Shown here: in pieces, positions 1-8,500 of the stretch
Numbering within the stretch: the first letter of the stretch is position 1
Layout of the letters: every line of letters starts with the position of its first letter
Made by a program: the position numbers and the translations under genes
From: Mycetocola lacteus
GTDB taxonomy: Bacteria > Actinomycetota > Actinomycetes > Actinomycetales > Microbacteriaceae
Assembly: GCF_003667575.1 (NCBI RefSeq)
Contig: NZ_RCUY01000002.1
Location: 248,001 to 312,000, forward strand
Direction of reading: 5' to 3'
DNA: 64,000 bases
Notes under the pieces: generated by a model
Database searches by the model: none
What the model was told of the DNA's origin: nothing
The model's input: the letters and a program-made list of their open reading frames with translations, nothing else

Positions 1-550
1 CATACGGCGTCGCGGCTGAATCCAGCCGCGGCTTGGCTTGACCCAGGTAATCAAAGGTGCCCTTGTCAAAGTCGGTGACTAGGTTATGAGCCTGCGAGAT
101 TCGCGCAAGCTGCACATCGGGCAGGGTCCCGGAGAAGTCGGCCGGGGGAACCACGCGCAGTCCGGTGGTATCGCGGTTGATCTCAAAGATCAGCGGGCTG
201 GGCGATACCGGCTCAAGCCTGTCTCCGGCGAGGGTCAGCAGCGACCACCCCGCCGGAAGCCCGCTGACCTTGTAGTTTTCGAATGCGGTGTGACTCAGAT
301 TCCCGTCCACGATCGCCAGTTCGAATCCGTTGGGATCGCCCTGGTTCAGCCGTTCCGGGGTGATGGTCAAAACAAGACCGTCGTCCCCGGAGCGGGTGGC
401 CGCCTGGGCCTGCTGAACGGGCATCAGGGCGGCGCCCACGCCCGCGAGCATCACGCCCAGCAGGCCGAGGGCCAGAGCCCTCCGCCCGCGAGTGCGGACC
501 TGCGCCCGCGTCCGTTTTGTGTTCTGTGCGTCGGGTTGCGCAAGTGTCAT
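1..550 (-). CDS. Partial secreted protein of unknown function
   Basis: The gene starts with ATG at 550, behind a GAGGGGA ribosome binding site, and runs off the left edge after about 183 codons. A basic stretch (RTRGRRALA) is followed by a hydrophobic helix and an AQAA cleavage site near residue 50, a typical Sec signal peptide. The mature part seen is beta-rich and includes the phrases LVLTITPERL and FELAIVDGNL. I recognise no family. It lies downstream of the GH81 genes on the same strand but behind a terminator, so it is probably expressed separately. The C-terminus, and any cell-wall anchor, is outside the window. Confidence 0.75.
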   Translation of the reverse strand, partial: MTLAQPDAQNTKRTRAQVRTRGRRALALGLLGVMLAGVGAALMPVQQAQAATRSGDDGLVLTITPERLNQGDPNGFELAIVDGNLSHTAFENYKVSGLPAGWSLLTLAGDRLEPVSPSPLIFEINRDTTGLRVVPPADFSGTLPDVQLARISQAHNLVTDFDKGTFDYLGQAKPRLDSAATPY

Positions 551-693
551 TTCGGGTGTTGTCCCCTCGTTCGATGTGTCTCGCACACCCGGTGGGCGGC
601 GCGAGAAGGTACATCTTGGGGAGCAGGGACATCCCATAACATGACGCGAGAATAACGGGCGTACAGGATACTCACGGGAACGCCCGGCACAAA

Positions 694-721
694 CCCCGGG
701 GATGCATCGGCATCCCCGGGG
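694..721 (-). terminator. Terminator after the first GH81 gene
   Basis: A perfect 12-bp inverted repeat (CCCCGGGGATGC and its complement, 4-nt loop) lies 37 bp past the stop of the first glucanase gene. In the transcribed direction it is followed by GTTTGTG, a short U-rich stretch. Confidence 0.7.
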
Positions 722-757
722 TCCGTGGTGTGCTGCGACCCGAAGGCCGCGCGCCGG

Positions 758-3700
758 CTAGCGCACGAGAACCGTGGCGGTCGCGGTCTGGCCCGCGTGG
801 GTGACCGTGATGGTCGCCTCACCCGAGCCCTGGGCCACAAACACCGGGGATCCCTGAGCACCGGTGCGGATCTCGCCCGGTCCGCTCAGCGTCGGGGTGA
901 TGCCCGACAGTGCACCACCGGCACCGGCCGCGTCATACCCGAACACCGTCAGCGGAATCTCGCGTCCGGTATTCACCACCGAGGTTTCCGGCAGCAGGTA
1001 CAGGGCGCTCGGCGTGATCGCCTGGGCCGAACGGGTTCCGAATACCTCGAAGTTGTGGATCGAGTATCCGTAGGGCAGCAGACGCTCAATCCCCTGCAGG
1101 CGCAGGTAGCGTCCGGTTCCGGTGAGGGTCAGCTCATCCGGGGCAGCGGTCGATTTGGAGACCGTAATCAGCGGCTCGAACGGTCCGTTCTCGCTCTGGG
1201 CAATCTCCAGTCGGTAGCGGGCAGCCGCCGCAGCCTCCCAGGTGATTTTCACTCCGGAGAGATCGTAGCTCGCACCCAGATCCAGGGTGATGCTCTGATC
1301 ATCCAGCCCGTGGGTGCTCTCCCAGCGGGTGGCCGGATTGCCATCCACCACGTGGGCGGCCACGTGTTCGACCCCCTGCGAGGTTGCGCTCACACTCACG
1401 CCGCGAGCGATGTCGATGCTCGGATCGCTCACCGCGACCACCGCCGAACCGGCGAGCGTTGTGCCGCCGCTCTGGGCGCTGGCCCGCACCAGACCGGAAC
1501 CGGTCGCGGTTGCGGTCAGCACGCCGGCGGCGGTGATGGATCCGGGAACCGTGGTGCTCCAGGTCACCGCATCGGCCAGGGCAAACGGGTCACCGTACTG
1601 GTCCAGTCCGGCGGCGCTGAAGGTGACCGGACTGTTCGGTGCGATCCGCACCGGGCCCGGGGTTACCCGCAGCGAGGTTAGCACCGGGGCCTCACCCACC
1701 CGCACATCGCGGGTGGCCTTGACCGAGCCGGAGGTCGCGGTGATGGTCGCCTTCTCGGTCGCGGTGGCCGCGTGGAAGACACCATCGGCACCGATGTTTC
1801 CGCCGCGGTTCGCACTCCATTCCAGATTCGGAATATCTACGGTTGCCCCGTACTGGTCATACCCGACCGCGCTCAGCGCGAGCGTGGAACCGGGGGTGAT
1901 CGTGGTGGCATCCGGGGTGGCAACCAGTTCGATCCGCTTGAGCTTGGCATCCAGACGGTGGGTTACCTGGCTGTGTGCGGGCACGTCGATCCAGCCGATG
2001 CGGGTGTTTCCGTTGTAGGCGGGGTAGCGCTGCTGGGTGTCGGTGGGGTTGGTGACCACGTAGCTGTACACCCCGGTGTCCGGGTTCTTGTACACCTGGG
2101 CGAGGTCTGCCCCGACGCGGTGATCCCGGGACTCGATGCCGAGGTTCCGGTTAGCCATCGCGTTGTAATAGACCATGCCGGCCATCGAGACGGCCGAAAC
2201 CATCGGGTCGTTGGTGCGGCGCAGTTCGGCGAAGATGTCCGCGTACACCTCGGGATGCGACTGTGCCATCTGGCCCAGCACAACCTGTCCGAGGGCGTCG
2301 CCCATGCCCGAAATCACGGCGGCGGCGGCAGCGGTGTCGCGACCCGGAGTGTAGCCGGCGACCTTAATCCGGTAGAGCGAATCGATCGCGTCCTGGTTTG
2401 CCTGGAAGTCGGTCGAGAAGTACGCCAGCAGCGGGCTGACCGGGTTCCAGGTTGCCGGGTCGGCATCCACCACCGCACCGGTGTACTGGTGCGGGATGAG
2501 CTTTGCCGGCAGGGTTGCCGGGGTCCAGTACTCGTCCGGGAAGACCACGGTGCCATCTGCGTCCACCGAGATCAGCAGCGAGTTCGTCGCCGGGTCAAAC
2601 AGCGGGTTGGCCGCAACCTTGCGGGTGGTGTAGCCGGGGTTGTGCTTCTCGCTATCCCGGACGATGTTCTTGAGCACGTTGACCGCGGATTCACGGTCCT
2701 CGGTGATCTTGATGTCGCCGTAGGTTCCGATCCCCCACCACTGCTTGGCGAAGGTCTGGATCCCGGCCTTATTACCGGCCTTGGTGCCCTCGCCGCCGAT
2801 GTTGTCGGGGCGCAGCGCAAACATGTCATCCAGCAGCTTGGTGGCCGCGGTCCGGTCCCAGCCGAGGTAGTTCAGCCACGGCGCGGTGGGCAGCCACTGA
2901 ATACCGTAGATCCAGGCGGGGTCGCCCGAGAAGTAGGTCGCAAAGGCCTGGCCGCTGTCGAACACGATGCCCGAGGTGGAGTACTTGTACTGCTCGGGGA
3001 ACACGCCCCCGGTGTTCAGCCAGTACTCACGGATTGCCGCACGCTCGGTAACGTAACCCATTGCACCGGTGTCGCGCATTTCCTGGTTGCCCAGGGCTAC
3101 ACCGAGCAGGTAGAGACCCGCCCAGGATTGGATCGCCTCGGAACTGGACTCCTGGTTGTTTCCACCCGGGGAGGAGAATCCGCCCGCATAGGAGAACCCG
3201 CTCCAGGTGTCGAAGGTGCGCAGGTAGGGGTAGTCCTGGCTGCTGCGGTCCCAGTTGCCGTACTGCTGGGCGACCAGGGTCGCCACATCACCGTAGCCGG
3301 CGGCCCACTCAGGATCCTCCATCGCGAGCATCGCCGCGGCGGCGGTGAAGTACCCGTAGTGGAAGTGGTTGTCGGTGAACTGCGAGGACCCGTAGGACTC
3401 GCTGAACCCCACGAGCGCCTTCCAGGTGTCATAGCGTGCAAAGAAGCGGCTCTCCTCGCCCTCGGTGTAGGTAAACCAGTCGCTCAGCGCGGTGCGCAGG
3501 GTCGAGCGCAGGGCCTCATAGGACTCGGTTTCGCCGAGCTGCTTGGCCACCAGCATGTACTCACCCAGCTGGATGACGTCCTTGCCGCCCCAGTAGGTGT
3601 CGTTACCGTAGGTGGTCTTGGCGGCGTAGTCGCGCAGGAACTTAGCCATCACCGCGTGCTCGTAATCGGTGCCCGCGGGGGCACCGGGCTTCGACTCGGG

Positions 3701-5335
3701 TGCCCCGGTGATCGGAGTCATGCCCTCGAAGGTATATGCCATCTTCCAGCCATCGCGGCCGATGCTGGTGCGCATCTCACCACGCGGGGTCTTGTAGGTG
3801 GTGCCGGTCAGCGTAGGCTCGAAGCGCTTAGCCTCGCGGTACTGGTGCGGAAGCCATCCCTGGATGGTCGAGGATTCCGTTCCCTGCAGCGGCTCGGTGG
3901 TGAGGGCCCAGTCCTGGCGCACCTCGCCCGAGTCGGTGTGGTTCTGATACGACATGGTGGTGCCGGTCACCCGGGCGAACGCGTAGCGGTGCAGGGTGTT
4001 CAGGTCGAAGCCCGAATCCGGCAGCGCGCTGAGCACCAGGTAGCCGGTGCCCACGCTGGCGATCAGGCGGTTGCCCGAGCGCTCAAAGGTGGTGCCCTCG
4101 GGGGCGTGCACACCGATCTTCGAGTCACCCTGGCGGATGATCAGACGGTCGGTGGTGGCCGGGAAGGTCAGCTCATCGCCGTTGGCCTTGAAGAAGGTCG
4201 CGTTTTCCCCGACGGTGAGTTCGGGGGTCACCTGGTTGAAACGGAACCAGGTGTAGGGCACACCGCGTGCCGCGCTCACGGCAATGTTCGAGGGTCCCGC
4301 GGCGGGGTCGAGCCGCCAGTCCACGTTCCAGTCGCCCCAGCCGGTGGCCACGGCGTTGGCCGCGCGGAACGCGGTACCGAAGCGGTCATCCAGCCCGTCG
4401 GGCTTATTGGTGAGCATCACGTGGTCCACGAGCAGGTGTGCCCAGCCCGCGGTCAGCTCATCGACGATCTCGATATGGGCGTTCTGGCCCACCCAGGGGG
4501 TGAGGTCAAGGGTCTTCCAGGCGAGGGTCTCGCTGTCCTCACCGGTGGCGGCGGCGACGCTCTGTCCGTTCACCACAACCCGCAGCTCGGTGAGCCCCGG
4601 GTGGTTTCCGCCGCCGATCTTGGCGACCAGGGCGTTACGGTCGATGGTGAAGTCCGGGGAGCGCAGGCTTCCGGTGGCGCCGTCACCCTGCTCGGCGGTG
4701 AAGCTGTTCAGGAAGCCCTTGCCGAGCCAGCCGCTGACCGGGCTCTGCCCGGGCGAGGTGCCGGTGGAGACCCTGTCGAACGCGGTCCCGGTTGCGGTCC
4801 AGCCCGCGGGCAGACCATCCTCGAAGTCCGCGAGCACGCGGTCGCTGGCATCCGGCTGCGGGGCAACCTGCCCGCCCACGCGGACGCCGTCGGCGAGCAC
4901 CATTGCGGTGCCGTCGGCGTTCCACTTGCGCGGATCACGCACGAGGGTTCCCTCGGCGCTGTTGGAGAGAACCAGCGGGTCGGCCCAGAGATCGCCCGAA
5001 TAGGTCGAGACCACCAGGTCGCTCCACCAGCTGTTGGTGGGCACCGGGGTTCCGGTGAGCGACTGGTCGATCCAGATCTTCTGGTTCAGCGTGTTTTGCA
5101 CATCCTGACCGAGCGACGCCGGCGGTGTGGCGGCGATCGATCCCGAGCCGACGGGAATGCCGTCGGCTCGCGGTGCGGGGGCCGCCGCGGCGATCCGCGG
5201 GAGTGCGCCGGCAGCACTGCCGGGCTTTCCCTCGGGGGCCGCGATGGCGGGGGATGCGATGATCCCCCCGGTAAATATCACTAGTGGGATGACACCCAGG
5301 CTCAACCGGCGAACCGGCGGTCGGGAGAGTTTCAC
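758..5335 (-). CDS. Secreted GH81 endo-beta-1,3-glucanase, copy A
   Basis: A 1525-aa multidomain extracellular enzyme predicted to cleave beta-1,3-glucan (laminarin, fungal wall glucan) by the inverting mechanism of GH81. GTG at 5335 is chosen because GAGGAG lies just upstream and a Sec signal peptide (about residues 1-33, ending AIAA) follows. The GH81 module spans about 85-1130. TDNHFHYGYF carries the likely catalytic Asp655, and NNQESSSEA carries Glu729 and Glu733. A lectin-like module (about 165-313, GKGFLNSF, TAGWAHLLVDHV) is inserted into the N-terminal beta-sandwich. Behind the enzyme come two bacterial Ig-like domains (about 1130-1300), an F5/8 type C (CBM32-like) domain (about 1305-1435) and a last Ig-like domain. 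There is no sorting signal, so it is probably secreted. Copy B lies directly upstream on the same strand. The family call is firm; the exact substrate is inferred. Confidence 0.93.
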   Translation of the reverse strand: MKLSRPPVRRLSLGVIPLVIFTGGIIASPAIAAPEGKPGSAAGALPRIAAAAPAPRADGIPVGSGSIAATPPASLGQDVQNTLNQKIWIDQSLTGTPVPTNSWWSDLVVSTYSGDLWADPLVLSNSAEGTLVRDPRKWNADGTAMVLADGVRVGGQVAPQPDASDRVLADFEDGLPAGWTATGTAFDRVSTGTSPGQSPVSGWLGKGFLNSFTAEQGDGATGSLRSPDFTIDRNALVAKIGGGNHPGLTELRVVVNGQSVAAATGEDSETLAWKTLDLTPWVGQNAHIEIVDELTAGWAHLLVDHVMLTNKPDGLDDRFGTAFRAANAVATGWGDWNVDWRLDPAAGPSNIAVSAARGVPYTWFRFNQVTPELTVGENATFFKANGDELTFPATTDRLIIRQGDSKIGVHAPEGTTFERSGNRLIASVGTGYLVLSALPDSGFDLNTLHRYAFARVTGTTMSYQNHTDSGEVRQDWALTTEPLQGTESSTIQGWLPHQYREAKRFEPTLTGTTYKTPRGEMRTSIGRDGWKMAYTFEGMTPITGAPESKPGAPAGTDYEHAVMAKFLRDYAAKTTYGNDTYWGGKDVIQLGEYMLVAKQLGETESYEALRSTLRTALSDWFTYTEGEESRFFARYDTWKALVGFSESYGSSQFTDNHFHYGYFTAAAAMLAMEDPEWAAGYGDVATLVAQQYGNWDRSSQDYPYLRTFDTWSGFSYAGGFSSPGGNNQESSSEAIQSWAGLYLLGVALGNQEMRDTGAMGYVTERAAIREYWLNTGGVFPEQYKYSTSGIVFDSGQAFATYFSGDPAWIYGIQWLPTAPWLNYLGWDRTAATKLLDDMFALRPDNIGGEGTKAGNKAGIQTFAKQWWGIGTYGDIKITEDRESAVNVLKNIVRDSEKHNPGYTTRKVAANPLFDPATNSLLISVDADGTVVFPDEYWTPATLPAKLIPHQYTGAVVDADPATWNPVSPLLAYFSTDFQANQDAIDSLYRIKVAGYTPGRDTAAAAAVISGMGDALGQVVLGQMAQSHPEVYADIFAELRRTNDPMVSAVSMAGMVYYNAMANRNLGIESRDHRVGADLAQVYKNPDTGVYSYVVTNPTDTQQRYPAYNGNTRIGWIDVPAHSQVTHRLDAKLKRIELVATPDATTITPGSTLALSAVGYDQYGATVDIPNLEWSANRGGNIGADGVFHAATATEKATITATSGSVKATRDVRVGEAPVLTSLRVTPGPVRIAPNSPVTFSAAGLDQYGDPFALADAVTWSTTVPGSITAAGVLTATATGSGLVRASAQSGGTTLAGSAVVAVSDPSIDIARGVSVSATSQGVEHVAAHVVDGNPATRWESTHGLDDQSITLDLGASYDLSGVKITWEAAAAARYRLEIAQSENGPFEPLITVSKSTAAPDELTLTGTGRYLRLQGIERLLPYGYSIHNFEVFGTRSAQAITPSALYLLPETSVVNTGREIPLTVFGYDAAGAGGALSGITPTLSGPGEIRTGAQGSPVFVAQGSGEATITVTHAGQTATATVLVR

Positions 5336-5377
5336 AAAGGACTCCTCAAAGTCGGTGGCGAGGGGGATCGCGCAGCC

Positions 5378-5406
5378 AGCTTAGCGACCCGAATGGGGCA
5401 CGTAAA
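5378..5406 (-). promoter_or_regulatory. Candidate promoter of GH81 copy A
   Basis: Reading the minus strand, TTTACG (5401-5406), a 17-nt spacer and TAAGCT (5378-5383) precede the GTG start by about 43 bp. The -10 is good and the -35 is poor. It lies downstream of the element shared with copy B. Confidence 0.45.
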
Positions 5407-5436
5407 GCCCCTCGGATCAGGCACAATGTAAGCAAA

Positions 5437-5470
5437 ACAGCCGTCCTCAAATGTCCCCCAAACCGTGGAC
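5437..5470 (-). promoter_or_regulatory. Shared upstream element of the GH81 genes (site A)
   Basis: This 34-nt stretch is nearly the same as 10643-10676 upstream of copy B. Both contain, on the minus strand, GTCCAC, then GGGGGACATTT, G or C, AGGACG, and CTGT, with the same spacing. Each also has GTCC and GGAC as an inverted pair 10 nt apart. Conservation outside the coding sequence suggests a regulator binding site. Confidence 0.6.
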
Positions 5471-5479
5471 CTGGGCACG

Positions 5480-5527
5480 AAAAAGGGCGTTCCCGAGGGG
5501 CGAGAATTTCTCCCCCCGGGAACGCCC
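5480..5527 (-). terminator. Terminator after GH81 copy B
   Basis: GGGCGTTCCC pairs with GGGAACGCCC (5485-5527) just past the copy B stop, and in the transcribed direction five U residues follow. It separates the two glucanase transcripts. Confidence 0.85.
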
Positions 5528-5546
5528 GAGTGTGTGTAATCGAGGC

Positions 5547-8500
5547 CTAGCTGGCCGGCCCGTTTCCGAAGATCTTCAGATCATAGAGCGAGATGCCGTA
5601 GCCGGTTCCACGCTTGATCGAGAGGATTCGAACGTAGCGTCCCGAGGCACCGGTGAGGGCAATCTTTTGTCCCCCTTCGGCACCGTCGGTCGGATGGGCG
5701 ACCGTGGTCCAGGGACCGTCCGGGGTTGTGGCCGTCTGGATCTCAAACTCCTGAGCAAAGGCGCGCTCCCAGACCAGTTCGGCCCGATCCAGGGTGTGCA
5801 CGGCACCCAGATCCACCACGATCCACTGTCCCTCGGACCACCCGCTGGACCAGCGCGACCCGGGATCATCGTCCACCGCATGCTTGGCATCCCAGGGCCC
5901 GTCCTCGGTACTCGACACGGTGACCGGGTGGTTCCGCGAGAGCTCGGTCACCGGGCCGGTGGGGGCGTCCTGCCCGGCGACCGTGATGGTCGCGGTGGAG
6001 GTCAGCCCACCCCGGGTCAGGGTGATGGTCGCGGTACCGGCGTCCCCGGCCACATACACCGGGTTCCCCTTCTTGTCTCGTTCGATCGAGCCCGGTCCGC
6101 TCAGGGTCGGCAGTGTGTCGTTCACCTGTCCGCCGGCGCCGGTCGCATCGTAGGCGAAGGCACTCAGCGGCACCCGGGCACCCGGGGCCACGGTCGCGGT
6201 TTCCGGCAGCAGGTACTGCGCGGTGGGGGTGATCGCGTCCACCGACCGGGTCCCAAACACCTGGAACTCATAGATCGAGTATCCGTAGTCGCCCAGGCGC
6301 TTCAGCCCGTGCATGCGGACGTAGCGGGCGGTGGTGTTCAGCGTCAGCGAATCAGGATCGGCGTTGTTCTTGGCCACGGTGAGCACCGGGGTGAACGGTC
6401 CCTTCTCACTGGTGGCCGTCTCGATCTGGTAGCTCGCGGCGGCCGCTGCCTCCCAGACGATGTGGGCACCGGAGAGGTCATAGTTGGCGCCGAGGTCCAG
6501 GGTGATCGACTGATCATCGCTCCCGTGGACGCTGTCCCAGCGGGTTCCGGGATCGCCGTCCACCGCATACTTGGCCAGGTTGGGGCCGTCCTCCGAGGTC
6601 GCGCTCACGGTCGCTCCGAGCGCCACGTTCACGCTCGGATCACTCACGGCGACCACGGTGGATCCGCGCACTTCTCCGGCCGCGGTGGCCACGCTCGCAC
6701 GCACCAGCCCCGATCCCGGGGCCGTGGCGGTGAGCACACCGTCGGCGGAGATCGCGCCGGCCGCGGTGGTGCTCCAGGTCACCGCGCCGGGCAGGGCAAA
6801 CGGATCACCGTACTGGTCCACACCGGTGGCGGTGAAGGTCACCGGAGCGTTGGGAGCGATCCGCACGGGACCGGGGGTGATCGCCACCGAGGTGAGTACA
6901 GGCGCATCCCCCACCCGCACGCTGCGGGTCGCGTTGATGTCGCCGGAGGTGGCGGTGATGGTGGCCTTCTCGGTCTTGGTATCGGCGTGGAAGACGCCGT
7001 CCGCACCGATCTTGCCGCCGCGATCCACGCTCCATTCCAGATTCGGAATATCCACGGTGGCCCCGTACTGGTCGGTTCCGGTCGCGGTCAGCGCCAGGGT
7101 GGAACCGGGCGTGATCGTGGTGGCATCCGGGGTTGCGCTGAGCGTGATCTTCGCCAGGTGCGAGTCCAGGTGGTGGGTGACCTGGGTGTGGGCGGGCACA
7201 TCGATCCAGCCGATGCGCTCGGTCCCCTGATACACCGGGTAGCGCTGCTGCTGGTCGGTGATGTTGTTCACCACGTAGCTGTACTCGCCGGCATCGTTCT
7301 TATACACCTGGGCGAAGTCTGCACCCACCCGGCGGTCCCGGGTTTCGACCCCGAGCCCACGGTTGGCCATCGCGTTGTAGTAAACCATGCCGGCCATCGA
7401 CACGGCCGAGACCATCGGGTCCTTCATCCGGGTCAGCTCGCCAAAGATGTCGGCGTAGATGTCCGGGTGCGACTGAGCCATCTCGCCCAGCACCACCTGA
7501 CCGAGGGCATCACCCATGCCGGAGATCACGCGCGCCGCGGCGGCGGTGTCCCGGCCCGGGGTGTACCCGTCGATCTTGATCCCGTACAGCGCGTTGATCA
7601 CATCGAGGTTGGGGGTGTAGTTCACCGAGAAATAGGGCAGCAGCGGGCTGGCCGGCGACCAGTTTGCCGGGTCACCATCCACCATCGCGCCGTCGTACTT
7701 GGTGGGGATGAGCGAGGCGGGCAGGGTGTCCGGGGTCCAGTACTGGTCCGGGAAGACGACACTGCCGTCCTGGGCAATAGAGATGATCAGCGAATCGGTG
7801 GCCGCGTTGTACAGCGGGTTCTCGGGCACCTTCCGGGTGGTGTAACCGGGGTTATTCTTCTCGCTGTCGCGGACGATGTTCTTGAGTACCTCGATCGCCG
7901 ACTTGCGGTCCTCGGTGATCTTGATATCCCCGTAGGTTCCGATCCCCCACCACTGTTTGGCGAAGGTTTGGATGCCCGCCTTATTGCCGGCGCGCACCCC
8001 CTCACCGCCCAGGTTGTCGGGGCGCAGGGCAAACATGTCATCGAGCTGCTTGGTTGCGGCCTTGCGGTCCCATCCGAGGTAGTTCATCCACGGCGCGGTG
8101 GGCATCCACTGGATACCGTAGATCCAGGCGGGGTCCCCGGAGAAGTAGGTGGCAAACGCCTGTCCGCTGTCGAAGAGGATGCCGGTGGTCGAGTGCTGGT
8201 AGGAGGCCGGCAGCGCGCCGCCCACGTTGAGCCAGTACTCACGCACCGAGGCGCGCTCGGTCACATAACCCATCGCCCCGGCGTCACGCATCTGAGTGTT
8301 ACCCAGGGCCACGCCCAGCAGATACAGGCCTGCCCAGGACTGGATCGCCTCGGAGCTGGACTCCTGGTTGTTGCCGCCCGGGGAGGAGAATCCGCCGGCG
8401 TAGGAGTGTCCACTCCAGGTGTCGAAGGTGCGCAGGTAGGGGTAATCCTTGGACGTGCGGTCCCAGTTGCCGTACTGCTGGGCCACCAGGGTCGCGACCC

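Noticed and set aside
1772-5284. 1170-codon plus-strand open frame opposite GH81 copy A
   Set aside because: It mirrors a real gene in high-GC DNA. The translation is Gly/Val/His-rich with no family signature, ribosome binding site or signal peptide.
5600-5640. GGATTCGAACG as a tRNA T-loop
   Set aside because: It lies in a well-supported coding domain and no cloverleaf can be folded around it.
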